This document shows, in pieces, positions 7,124-15,413 of a DNA stretch of 15,413 nt (positions are counted from its first letter, which is position 1; each line of letters starts with the position of its first letter). Below the pieces are notes generated by a model. That model searched no databases and was not told where the DNA came from. It was given only the letters and a program-made list of their open reading frames with translations. Made by a program: the position numbers and the translations under genes. Source of the DNA: Lentisphaeria bacterium UBA7640. Lineage in GTDB: Bacteria > Verrucomicrobiota > Lentisphaeria > Victivallales > Victivallaceae. Where the stretch lies: assembly GCA_002483765.1 (NCBI GenBank), contig DLIO01000053.1:1-15413 (forward strand). The letters run 5' to 3'.

Positions 7124-10100
7124 TCATCGTTTTCCATGCCTCACAGGCAAAGACAATCTTATTAATAAATCTTTGTCATCTATTTTTGACGCAATGTTAA
7201 AAGCTGCTAATGAATCTGGGTTGTCAATGGATTTTAAAAATTGGAATTCTTTTTTCGTACTGCATGTCGTAAACCCACAACTTGCAGAGTCATTTTCAGG
7301 GTCACAATCAAAAGCATGTTTTTGCATTTTTTTTACATTGTCTTTTCTTGATTTTTTACGACAATATGGACATGTTTTGCTGGTGTTCTCTTCATTAATG
7401 AAAATCATTATGCCGAACTGGCAGTTGAACTTGTCATCTTTTTTTCTTATAACTTCACGCAATGCAACTATATCTTTTATATGTGGAGGAACCAGGCCAA
7501 GGGATTGAAGTTTCTTATAAAGCGAAAATTCCAATTTTCGAGCAATATGTGAATTATTCTGGTTAAATTGATTGTCAATCGATGCTTTTTTTAAATCCTC
7601 TAAAAAAATGTAACCTGGATATGTTTCCTGAAGGTGACAAATAATACCAACCATGTTCGCTACAAGAGCTTGCTTCAAATTATTAATTTGTTCGAAAGTT
7701 GGCGTGTGCAAATTTTCTTGACGTACGTCTTTTCCAAGACGCTTATCCGACTTGCGTTGTTTGGTTAAAGTTTGAATATCTGATAAATATATTTTTAAAC
7801 TATTTTCAATGTCAGCGGTAGTGTAGCCTGTCAAGTTTGCCCACTCTTTTCTAAACGAGAAAACAGTTCGACCTTCTTTCTGGTTTGTATTTTCCTGTTC
7901 TTTAAATATAACACTCACATGCAATTCACCTGGAGTTTTTTCTCTGCCATTGTGGTTATATTTTAGATCAGATAATTCGATAAACATAGTATCTTGATAA
8001 TCAATTTGGTCACGGTGGAAAATTTCATAGACACGTTTTTTTGCAACAAGCTTTTGGAGCTTTAAATAACTTATCAAATCCCCGTTAGTAACGATTTTTC
8101 CTTTAATCAGTTTTGCAGTAGACAAGTCTATCGTTGCTGTCGTGTATTTTTCAAAAAGTTCGACCTGATCAATAAAATATGAGATATTTTTAATTGCATA
8201 ACGAATTTTGTTTGTTTCCGTTTTGGTGTCATAATTCTCGTTATGATTCAGATCCTTCAATTTATAAATTTCAATTTCCGGGAATTCATATTTACAAAAT
8301 ATTTCATTATTTGCCGAATAAAATTGATCTGTTTTTCTGGTCAAGCATAAAGTCGCCAATTCAATCTGACCAACATCAATTCCATATTTCCATGCGGAAT
8401 CATAAGGCATTTTTTCTCTGAATTGATTGTTAAACTTATTTATTTTATCTATTTGGTCTTCAGGCTTAACAAAACTTAAATCCTCATAAATATTTCCAGC
8501 TTGCAAAGCAAAAGAAAACGTCACGGTGTACTGTTCTTGCAAACGACGATGTTTGAATATTTTAGAAAATCCTTTTTTCTCAAAAAACTGTTTCAGGTTA
8601 TAGTCGGCTTCGCGATAGTTTATTCGTAATTCAGGGTTTAATCGAACGGTTCCAAATTCATTGTTTGATTCATTATTCCAAAATTGGTTCCATATTTTAG
8701 TGAATTTACGGTCTGCACTTTCCGGAGCTGATGATTTATTGCGCCCCTCTAAATCATAAGAGGTGATGTCAAATGTTTGTATGTCAAAATCTTGGATAAA
8801 TTTATCGTATTCCTGCTCTGACAATTTATAGGTTGTGAACTTGTAACAGGCTTTTTCCAACTCTAATTCAAAGGCATTTAAATCTTCTGCTGTTTGGCAA
8901 GCAGATAAATCAAAGTGATTCAGGTCAATTCTATCACGAGTGTATTGCGCCATTATTACTTTCTTGAAAAATTTTAACTTTTCCATTAGTTTATTGGCTA
9001 ATTTTTCTGCTCTGATTTTATCTACTGATCCAGCTTTCTTTTCATGCGAGGTCGGTTCTGTAACGGTTTCTTTAATCTTTTTTTGCAAACTTTTTAACTC
9101 GGCATCCATATCATTTACAAATGTACTTTCTTCCGCAAAGCAAAGTTTTTCCAACGCACGCATGGTTAAAGATTGCAATACAAATAGATTGCCATTTGGA
9201 GCTTGCTTTAAGCTATCAATATATTTTCTGGAATCCATTATTTGGATACGTGGAATCAATAGTAATTTTACACTTTCATCTTTCTTATATATCATTGCCC
9301 AATAGGTTGCACGTTGTGATTCAAGCCTTTGTTTTTCCAAGTTTTTTATCTGAGAAGTCAATTGCCCATTTTCTTTAGCAACGTCAGCAAAATTACTGCA
9401 ATATTTTTTGAAAAGATGGAAATATGGATTTTGGCCACAAAAGAAGTGTTTTACATTTTTGTTTCCTTTATGAGGGTTTAATAACTTATCGAATGTTTTT
9501 TTATCACCTTTCAGGTTAAATAAAGAAAACTGACTCTCTAAATCACTCACTTGCGTTATTGACTTATAAGAAATATTTGATGTTCCTATTGATAGTTTAC
9601 GATTATTGTTTGTATAAATTGTATTTTTAGCATCACTGTGAGAATGCCCTAAGACTTCATGGAAAATTGACTTTTGGTCTGATTTAAAGTTTGCCAGCAA
9701 AGTAACCGTTTGTTGTTTTGTTAATTTTTCGTCATTTATATCATTTTTTCCCAGATAAAGCTTTAACCATTGTTTCTCTTGCTCAGTTTTAAAATCAAAA
9801 ATAATATCTCCCCTTTGGATGACACTGAGTTTGTTGTCTTTGATTTCTCCATAGTTTTGTGCTTGCTCTTTTTGGATTTCGTCAATCTGATTGTCAAAAT
9901 ATTCTTTATTTTTCTTGTTAACGGTAAAGTAGTTGAAGCTGGCACGAGCACATTCAATTCCAGACGACTGACTTGCTAAATACTCTGTTTCTAAAAATTG
10001 CAGATATTCTCTGATAGAACACAACTTGTTTTTTAACTCATCACATTTGCCATCAAGAAGATAATCATTTGAACTTGAAAGATTGTTCAATAAGTCTATT

Positions 10101-10570
10101 AAATATCCCAATATGTGTTTGTTTAATAGTGAGCGAACGGCATTGGCAATTTCAGATTTTCTAATAAGTGATTCGTCTGGTCGGTTGTTTGCATCTGCTA
10201 ATATGGAGGTATAATGAGTCCAGTCATTTAGTAGAATACCAAGACGATTTTTAAAATAATTTTCGTCATTCGCATTTAAGTTAAGCTCAGAAAGTTTATA
10301 CTTTTTGCTTCTGTTATTTTTGGTGTAAAAAATGAATTCATTTTTATGGTGCAATAATAACCAGTTCTTTTTTACTTCTAACTTCTTTTGAATTTTACCG
10401 TCAAAGAATAGGAGGTCATTAATGTCATTTTTAACCGAGTCTGTTTTTGAGAGAAGATCATTCAAGTCTACTTTTTTATTTTCTGGTGGGTGATAAAATC
10501 CGGTTTTTGAAGGGTTATTAAGTTTAAATCTTATTGCGCGGGTGTATTGGTATGTCATTTTATTACTCAT
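7124..10570 (-). CDS. cas12a2: Second type V effector, Cas12a2/Cas12a3-like RuvC nuclease with zinc ribbon (1148 aa)
   Basis: A large single-chain RuvC nuclease. The N-terminus YTRAIRFKL (residues 9-17) parallels the LSKTLRFEL start of Cas12a, the part of the WED domain that holds the crRNA handle. The split RuvC site is complete: Asp732 in YGIDVGQIELATL (RuvC-I), Glu991 in YIFLEDLKK (RuvC-II) and Asp1119 in DSLAAFNIA (RuvC-III). Between II and III there is a zinc ribbon (CPYC 1067-1070, then Cys1089, Cys1098, Cys1103) instead of the Cas12a Nuc domain. That swap, and sharing a locus with Cas12a, are known traits of Cas12a2, an RNA-triggered nuclease with broad collateral cleavage. The related Cas12a3 group cuts tRNA 3' tails. 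Here 259 residues separate RuvC-I and II, against 97 in the neighbouring Cas12a, so there is a sizeable insert. The start is set by AGGAGA at 10576-10581; the gene lies 28 bp after cas12a. Its sequence is markedly more AT-rich than cas12a. RuvC effector is certain; the exact subgroup is inference. Confidence 0.8.
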   Translation of the reverse strand: MSNKMTYQYTRAIRFKLNNPSKTGFYHPPENKKVDLNDLLSKTDSVKNDINDLLFFDGKIQKKLEVKKNWLLLHHKNEFIFYTKNNRSKKYKLSELNLNANDENYFKNRLGILLNDWTHYTSILADANNRPDESLIRKSEIANAVRSLLNKHILGYLIDLLNNLSSSNDYLLDGKCDELKNKLCSIREYLQFLETEYLASQSSGIECARASFNYFTVNKKNKEYFDNQIDEIQKEQAQNYGEIKDNKLSVIQRGDIIFDFKTEQEKQWLKLYLGKNDINDEKLTKQQTVTLLANFKSDQKSIFHEVLGHSHSDAKNTIYTNNNRKLSIGTSNISYKSITQVSDLESQFSLFNLKGDKKTFDKLLNPHKGNKNVKHFFCGQNPYFHLFKKYCSNFADVAKENGQLTSQIKNLEKQRLESQRATYWAMIYKKDESVKLLLIPRIQIMDSRKYIDSLKQAPNGNLFVLQSLTMRALEKLCFAEESTFVNDMDAELKSLQKKIKETVTEPTSHEKKAGSVDKIRAEKLANKLMEKLKFFKKVIMAQYTRDRIDLNHFDLSACQTAEDLNAFELELEKACYKFTTYKLSEQEYDKFIQDFDIQTFDITSYDLEGRNKSSAPESADRKFTKIWNQFWNNESNNEFGTVRLNPELRINYREADYNLKQFFEKKGFSKIFKHRRLQEQYTVTFSFALQAGNIYEDLSFVKPEDQIDKINKFNNQFREKMPYDSAWKYGIDVGQIELATLCLTRKTDQFYSANNEIFCKYEFPEIEIYKLKDLNHNENYDTKTETNKIRYAIKNISYFIDQVELFEKYTTATIDLSTAKLIKGKIVTNGDLISYLKLQKLVAKKRVYEIFHRDQIDYQDTMFIELSDLKYNHNGREKTPGELHVSVIFKEQENTNQKEGRTVFSFRKEWANLTGYTTADIENSLKIYLSDIQTLTKQRKSDKRLGKDVRQENLHTPTFEQINNLKQALVANMVGIICHLQETYPGYIFLEDLKKASIDNQFNQNNSHIARKLEFSLYKKLQSLGLVPPHIKDIVALREVIRKKDDKFNCQFGIMIFINEENTSKTCPYCRKKSRKDNVKKMQKHAFDCDPENDSASCGFTTCSTKKEFQFLKSIDNPDSLAAFNIASKIDDKDLLIRLSLPVRHGKR

Positions 10571-10598
10571 TTTTTTCTCCTGATTTTATTGGTTAATT

Positions 10599-13500
10599 TT
10601 ATATATTTTGGCAAAAATTCTGCCATTCCTGTTTGCTTACCGCAGGGTTTACTTTTGAGACATCGTCTGCCGCGTTGATTTTTTGCAGAATGCAGACGCC
10701 TTTGCGGGCGATGTTGTAAGCGCCGTTGGCATCGCCGTTTTCCGGCAGTCCAGGATGAGTTTTCCGGCTGTCAAAGAACGGTTCCACCGGGGAAAGAATG
10801 AAGTCATTGTCATTGGTTCCGGAAGTTTTGTCTGAATCCGTAACCCGCATGGTCATAATGGCGTTGAAGTAGTAAATCATGGACTTATGGAACGCGACAT
10901 CGTTTTTTGCTGTCAGGCTTGCCTGGATATTGGCATTGCGCGCAAAATCTATGTTGTTGTCAAGCAACAACTTTTTTATTTCATCGGTGACAACGAACGT
11001 TTCATGTTTGCCTTTGTTGCCGATTTGTGCGGCTGAGGTATTTTGTTTTTGTTCGTTAGTCTGCTTTTCTGTTTTGACGTAGCGTGAACGTGTTACGCAA
11101 GAGCAGACCGTCCAAGTTCGTTTTTTCAGCTGTTCATCTTTTTCATCTTTTTCTCTGTGCATGTTTTTGCTGGCAATTTTGCCCAGAGTATAGGTAAATT
11201 CGAAGCGGTTTTCTGTTGGGTTGTAGATTATTGAATCAAAACTCTTCCAGAATTCCAGACTTTTTTCGAGTTTCTGATATTTAGGGTTGACATTTTTCAG
11301 GAATCCGGTTACCGGATCGGTGGTTGAGGTGTAGGATGCCGTGGTATAGAAAAGAATGCCGCTTTGTTTTCCCATTTTTTGAAAACTTTCAAACTTATTT
11401 GTCAGCTGATAAGCATTGAGGAAATGTCCGGGGAGGGTAGTGTCGGAGCAATCTTTGAACACTAGATAATTAAGTTTATCGATTAGGGCTTTTTCAAATT
11501 TCTGATAGACTTGTTTTTCAACTTTAAATCGTCCGCGTTTAAAGCCCCAGTTGAGATCTTCAAGCACCACAATAGCGTTGTGCCTGATAATCAATTCTGC
11601 CAGTTTATGTACAACTTGCGACAAATATCCGGCTTTGAGTTCCTTAATATTTTCAATCATGCTCCAGCTTTTGCGGGCAAGGTCACGTTTTTTCTCGACT
11701 TCATCAAGTTTTGCGTGATAGTTAATGGCGCGTTCGCCGGTTTCTCCGCGCGGAACGAAACCGTTGGAAATCTCGTTCAAACTGCCCTGTTTCAAGATAT
11801 TGCCATTCTGATTGATGACAGAGTAATAAAGCAGATGTTTTTCACCCCGGTCAATGCCAATGATATTGATGTCGGGATTGTTTTTCAGAAACTCACGAAC
11901 GTGATCATTGAATCTGCCGGGAACGTTTGGAGCGTTAAAGTTTAATTTTATTGGACAGTGGAAGAAAAATTTGTTTTCAGTAAAGCGTTTATTTTTTATA
12001 ATCGGATAATTGAACTTTCCTTTCAGTTTTTCAGCGTGATGTCCGGCTCTTATTATATCCGCATCATATTTTATTGAAGCTTGGCGGAAGAAAATTTCCG
12101 CCTGACCATTGAGTTTTAACACGGTTTTTTCAAGATTTTCCGGCGCAAACAGCGCTTTCCAATAAATTGTGTGGAGATTGTCACGTCCACCGGATTTTTT
12201 GGTGGCGGAAAAATCTTTGCTGTAAATCTGAAAAAGGTAAAGTTCACCCGTCGCTACTTTTTCGTCGATATAGGTCTTCTTGACATTATCGAAAGAGATT
12301 GAATATCCTTGATTGGCTATGTTGTTTAAGAGGTCAGATAATGAATCGTAGCCTTCTGCCGCTTTCAAATCCAAGTTAAAATGTTTCCAGTATGATTGGG
12401 CGCATTTAAGTAGATAAGAGAAATATGTTAAGCGATCGCTTTCATTATTTTGATACGATTTGCTTTCTTTGATTCTGGTAATTTCTTCTCCCCACACAGA
12501 TTCTCGGTCTTTAGTTTTTCTGATGGCAGTATTTGTGGCATTATCCCAGCAAAGCGTAAATATATCTTTTCCGACGCTTGCTATTTGCTTGTAATTCATT
12601 TTCCTGTAGCTGTTTTCGTTGCCTGAAGCAAGAAGACTTTTACGGCGCTCACGTTTTTCTTCAATTTTCTTTGCAGAGTCATCCGTTATTGCTGCATAGT
12701 CAAACAATCTATTGGAATCAGCAGTCATGATTGCCAGATAGAAAAGATTATCTTTTTCAAGCAGAATGCCATAGTTGTCTGCCTCTTTATTGCGATCCCA
12801 GCCATCGAGCAATGTTGCGTTTTCAAAATTAATTTTCAGCTTTTCCGCTGTCGCCGTTTTTTTTGTTATATGATTGCGCACCATATTGTAAACGCCTATT
12901 ACTTGAAATTTGTTCACAAAATCGTCGATATGATTATACCAGACCCGGTTGCGGTTCTCCATTTTCAGAATTTCTTTATTTTCCTGCCAGTCGCGGACAA
13001 ATCCTGCCAATTCAATGGCTGCGTCCAGGAACGTTTTTATGGCGGCTATTTGCTCAAAGCCCTTATCGCCCGGCGTTGTCCGGTTTGCGTCCAGTTTATT
13101 CAATTGCAGAACGCCGCTGTTGTTCAGTTCTGTCCAGGCGGCATTTGCGGCGTTCGACATTTCGTTGAAGCGAAGCGCTAAACAGTCAATCAGATTATGC
13201 TTTGAGAATTTTTCATCTATCGCGAAACGTTCGCCCCGGCTGCCTTCGTCAAGCGCCTCTTGTATTTCGGCGAAGGAAAAAACTTTGCGTTTGTTGAAAT
13301 CTGTTTCGCCGAGAATTTCCAGCAGTTCTTCATTGAGGTTGTTCCAATGTCCGGTCAACAATTTGGAGATAAGCGAAATCTTATCGGCTGGCAGGAAAAT
13401 TGTTTGATATTCTCCTGCAAGATCAGTGGCAAGCTGTTTGGTTTCGTCAATGAATTTGGTGAATGTATTTTGACCGTGCTCATCCCGCTTGACAAAGTAA

Positions 13501-14729
13501 TATGAATGAAAATTCTCAATTGCTTGAAGCATATCCCGGTCGTCAGAAAATTCAGGGATAAATGTCCGGTCTGACTTGCTTAAAATCTGTTTATATAGTG
13601 TCTGCATTGGCGGAAACTGTTGTCTTTTTCCGTCGGCCTGCTGACGGCAGAGGTTGATAAACTCATTTATGCCCTGAATTTTTTCACCGCCATCAAGCGC
13701 GGGGCGTCCGCCGATAATCTCGTTATAGCAATCAATTCCGCTTTGATTCATTGATTCGCAAAATGTTTCTATGCTGAAAAAGCTTTCTGCGGAAAAATTC
13801 AGATTTGTTTCAATCTCTGTGAGCAATGTTTGCGGGTCAAAAGATTTTAGTGCAAATGTTTCTGCCGCCGCCGCAAGCGACTGCCGGATGGTCTGCCATT
13901 TTTTGAGATTGGCAAAGTGGAATGCGAGATTATCTTTGATTGAGCGGTTGATGATTGAGGTGGATTTTTCGCCACTTAAATCGTAGACGTTCTGGCGGTT
14001 TTCGTTAAAGCCGGCAAAATAGGTGTAAAATTTATTGAATGTGCGTAGGTATTCGCAAAGAATGTACGCTGGAATCGGGTTGTTGTTGTCCGCCTGCTCA
14101 AGCTCCTTGAATGTAACCTGAACAACGCCTGAACGGATTTTCCATTCGAGCAACGTAAGCGCGTCTTCATTTGAGTACATTACCTCAATATTGTTTTTTT
14201 TGATTACCTTGTCGGAAGCGTCAATCTTTTTCTGAACCGCCTTGATGGCGCTCTGGAATCCTTTTTTGCGCTGATTGTCTTTTTCAACTGCAAGTTTTTT
14301 CTCCAGTTCCGCGATGTCTTCACGCCAGAATTGCGGCATTTCCTGTTGATATTCAGCGATCCAGCGATTGGCGGTAACATCAAGGATATCTTTAAATATA
14401 TTTTGTAAATCCTTGTCGATTTTTATTTCTTCTTGGTTTTGCAATTCAGTAAATTTATTCTTCAATTGATTTAACAGTTTTTCATCCGCAATCAGTCCTA
14501 ACGCATCTTCAATAAAAATCCGGTGCATAGCGTCAAGCATGCGTTTCGCATATTTGTAATGTTCGGCTTTTTTCGCATCTTTACCGGTAAGCTTGTCTCC
14601 TTTAACCCCAATGATATCGTGTTTTTCAATCCATTCTGCGGTTCTGCCAACAGGTTTTAACTCAAAACGCAAAGTTTTTGATAGTTGATATTGATTGGTA
14701 AAGTTTGCTAGCGACGTGTTGTTGATCAT
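10599..14729 (-). CDS. cas12a: CRISPR effector nuclease Cas12a (Cpf1), 1376 aa
   Basis: Cas12a is an RNA-guided DNA nuclease that processes its own crRNAs and cuts DNA beside a T-rich PAM. It starts with the hallmark YQLSKTLRFELKPVG (residues 14-28, WED-I). The handle-processing region YLFQIYSKDF...NLHTIYWKALF is at about 831-861, followed by LKLNGQAEIFFR. The RuvC triad is intact: Asp960 (GIDRGEKHLLYYS), Glu1057 (VVLEDLNWGF) and Asp1333 (DANGAYNIARKG). The bridge-helix tryptophan is Trp1022 (RKSWSMIENIKELKAGYLSQ). The Nuc-domain arginine matching Arg1226 of AsCas12a is Arg1295 (TMRVTDSD). At 1376 aa it is longer than the usual 1230-1310, partly from a Lys/Gln-rich stretch near 1215-1245. The start is supported by AGGAGG at 14737-14742, 7 nt upstream. 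It is the first gene of the operon and should be active. Confidence 0.97.
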   Translation of the reverse strand: MINNTSLANFTNQYQLSKTLRFELKPVGRTAEWIEKHDIIGVKGDKLTGKDAKKAEHYKYAKRMLDAMHRIFIEDALGLIADEKLLNQLKNKFTELQNQEEIKIDKDLQNIFKDILDVTANRWIAEYQQEMPQFWREDIAELEKKLAVEKDNQRKKGFQSAIKAVQKKIDASDKVIKKNNIEVMYSNEDALTLLEWKIRSGVVQVTFKELEQADNNNPIPAYILCEYLRTFNKFYTYFAGFNENRQNVYDLSGEKSTSIINRSIKDNLAFHFANLKKWQTIRQSLAAAAETFALKSFDPQTLLTEIETNLNFSAESFFSIETFCESMNQSGIDCYNEIIGGRPALDGGEKIQGINEFINLCRQQADGKRQQFPPMQTLYKQILSKSDRTFIPEFSDDRDMLQAIENFHSYYFVKRDEHGQNTFTKFIDETKQLATDLAGEYQTIFLPADKISLISKLLTGHWNNLNEELLEILGETDFNKRKVFSFAEIQEALDEGSRGERFAIDEKFSKHNLIDCLALRFNEMSNAANAAWTELNNSGVLQLNKLDANRTTPGDKGFEQIAAIKTFLDAAIELAGFVRDWQENKEILKMENRNRVWYNHIDDFVNKFQVIGVYNMVRNHITKKTATAEKLKINFENATLLDGWDRNKEADNYGILLEKDNLFYLAIMTADSNRLFDYAAITDDSAKKIEEKRERRKSLLASGNENSYRKMNYKQIASVGKDIFTLCWDNATNTAIRKTKDRESVWGEEITRIKESKSYQNNESDRLTYFSYLLKCAQSYWKHFNLDLKAAEGYDSLSDLLNNIANQGYSISFDNVKKTYIDEKVATGELYLFQIYSKDFSATKKSGGRDNLHTIYWKALFAPENLEKTVLKLNGQAEIFFRQASIKYDADIIRAGHHAEKLKGKFNYPIIKNKRFTENKFFFHCPIKLNFNAPNVPGRFNDHVREFLKNNPDINIIGIDRGEKHLLYYSVINQNGNILKQGSLNEISNGFVPRGETGERAINYHAKLDEVEKKRDLARKSWSMIENIKELKAGYLSQVVHKLAELIIRHNAIVVLEDLNWGFKRGRFKVEKQVYQKFEKALIDKLNYLVFKDCSDTTLPGHFLNAYQLTNKFESFQKMGKQSGILFYTTASYTSTTDPVTGFLKNVNPKYQKLEKSLEFWKSFDSIIYNPTENRFEFTYTLGKIASKNMHREKDEKDEQLKKRTWTVCSCVTRSRYVKTEKQTNEQKQNTSAAQIGNKGKHETFVVTDEIKKLLLDNNIDFARNANIQASLTAKNDVAFHKSMIYYFNAIMTMRVTDSDKTSGTNDNDFILSPVEPFFDSRKTHPGLPENGDANGAYNIARKGVCILQKINAADDVSKVNPAVSKQEWQNFCQNI

Positions 14730-15194
14730 AATACTGCCTCCTGATTTGATTTTTAAATCCGAAAATTATCGTGATATTAACGCACGGTTTAAACGCAATT
14801 CCTCCGAATTGTTTTGCTACTTTCATAACCATAGTTTTAAATATGTCACTGGTTTTATGCTTTGCAAAGATATGCGCGAAATATCCTATTTTTTTCGACA
14901 GTGGTAAGAATACAGCATATGGTGGACGCAAGACGCCCGGCCATGGCAAAGTATGGGAAAAAGGGAGATTTTTTATTCATGAAAATATATATTTTGACCA
15001 TGACACTGGTAAAGGGAAGCGGCGATTCAAGAGCTATTAAGGCATGAAAACATCGGATGGCAAGAAAAGGCATGTATCTTGAAGGGTGAAGGGAATTATA
15101 AGCGGGGACATTTTAAAGGTTTCTCTTGGAGCTATGGTTTTACACGTTCTGGCTAACGATTTAATGACAGTAATTTATTTGTAAATATGATACT
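14730..15194. other. Region upstream of the cas operon, no convincing gene
   Basis: These 465 bp contain the cas12a ribosome binding site (14737-14742) and presumably the main operon promoter, which I cannot place with confidence (only a poor TTGCAA 14862-14867 with an 18-bp spacer). Short frames occur on both strands, such as a 22-codon plus-strand one from about 14979 behind a GGGAG. None has a recognisable domain, and several overlap each other. The stretch from about 14930 to 15150 is less AT-rich and could be decayed coding sequence. Confidence 0.5.
14796..14811 (-). promoter_or_regulatory. Hairpin in the cas12a 5' region
   Basis: A perfect 6-bp dyad, CAATTC / GAATTG, encloses a 4-nt loop 67 bp before the cas12a start. 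On the transcript strand it places GGAG in the loop. It could be an operator or an RNA hairpin in the leader of the cas mRNA. Function is unknown, and short dyads like this also occur by chance. Confidence 0.3.
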
Positions 15195-15249
15195 TAATTC
15201 ACGCGCGCATTATGCGCGCGCTAATTCAAGACTCAAATTCCACTGTTTT
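15195..15249 (+). repeat. 55-bp palindromic element, right copy of the flanking direct repeat
   Basis: This copy is the same as 1510-1564 apart from two T/C differences, in the same orientation, with the intact CGCGCGCAT-T-ATGCGCGCG core. Similarity continues weakly for about 15 bp to the right in both copies. It marks the right limit of the segment that holds the CRISPR-Cas locus. Confidence 0.8.
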
Positions 15250-15299
15250 TACACCTCTATGTCAAATGCCATAGCGTGGACAAAAACTTTCTCCATCCC

Positions 15300-15413
15300 A
15301 TTAGTGCCATTTGCGTAATTCGTGGATAAAAAACTTTCCCCAACTCATTAGTGCCATTTGCGTAATTCGTGGACAAAAACTTTTCCCCATCTCATTAGTG
15401 CCATTTGCGTAAT
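15300..15413 (+). repeat. 47-bp tandem repeat, cut by the window end
   Basis: Units start at 15300, 15347 and 15394 (exact 47-bp period); the third is cut off after 20 bp. Each begins ATTAGTGCCATTTGCGTAAT, followed by TCGTGGA, an A-rich run and a CTTTCCCC-type end. A degenerate unit with an internal deletion precedes them (about 15267-15299). Only a few substitutions separate the units. No gene is visible here. Confidence 0.85.

Noticed and set aside
12863..13407. Several overlapping plus-strand frames of 100-150 codons opposite cas12a
   Set aside because: They are antisense shadows of the G+C-richer part of cas12a and overlap each other in different frames.
14662..14949. 95-codon minus-strand frame running into the start of cas12a
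   Set aside because: It overlaps the cas12a start in another frame, has no ribosome binding site and no recognisable sequence.
14771..15040. Plus-strand frames upstream of cas12a that might be a small gene
   Set aside because: Three mutually overlapping frames with no domain and no consistent start; kept only as possible decayed sequence.

Overview
The window carries a complete type V-A CRISPR-Cas locus, but with two different Cas12 effector genes in tandem. On the minus strand the order is cas12a (14729-10599), a second and divergent RuvC/zinc-ribbon effector of the Cas12a2/Cas12a3 kind (10570-7124), cas4 (6995-6432), cas1 (6435-5461) and cas2 (5458-5186). A 111-bp leader and a CRISPR array of 46 repeats and 45 spacers (5074-2252) follow. 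All parts point the same way. The repeat has the standard Cas12a 3' handle (AATTTCTACTGTTGTAGAT), so one array probably supplies guides to both effectors.

Layout from left to right: a CPA-superfamily cation:proton antiporter gene (minus strand); a 0.6-kb AT-rich spacer with a palindromic 55-bp element; relics of a small plus-strand operon, ending in a frameshifted and truncated DUF1016 (YhcG-type) gene that stops at the array; the array and leader; the adaptation genes; the Cas12a2/3-like gene; cas12a; a 465-bp upstream region without a convincing gene; a second copy of the 55-bp element in the same orientation; and a 47-bp tandem repeat running off the window end. The two 55-bp copies bracket 13.7 kb holding the whole CRISPR-Cas locus and the relic operon, which suggests an island or recombination boundaries.

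Working model: Cas4-Cas1-Cas2 acquire 25-28-bp spacers at the high-coordinate (leader) end. The array is read leftward from a promoter in the leader. Cas12a processes the crRNAs and cuts DNA next to a T-rich PAM. From what is known of the Cas12a2 and Cas12a3 families, the second effector would use the same crRNAs to sense target RNA and then unleash collateral cleavage, of nucleic acids generally (Cas12a2) or of tRNA tails (Cas12a3). That would give DNA clearance with an abortive or dormancy backup. The family calls rest on visible motifs; the mechanism of the second effector is inference.

The organism is a bacterium using the standard code: TGA ends several genes and strong AGGAGG-type Shine-Dalgarno sites are present. 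Base composition is moderately AT-rich. I cannot name a phylum from this window. The sampled cas12a sequence is clearly richer in G+C (about 45%) than the neighbouring effector (about 32%), so the two effectors probably have different histories.
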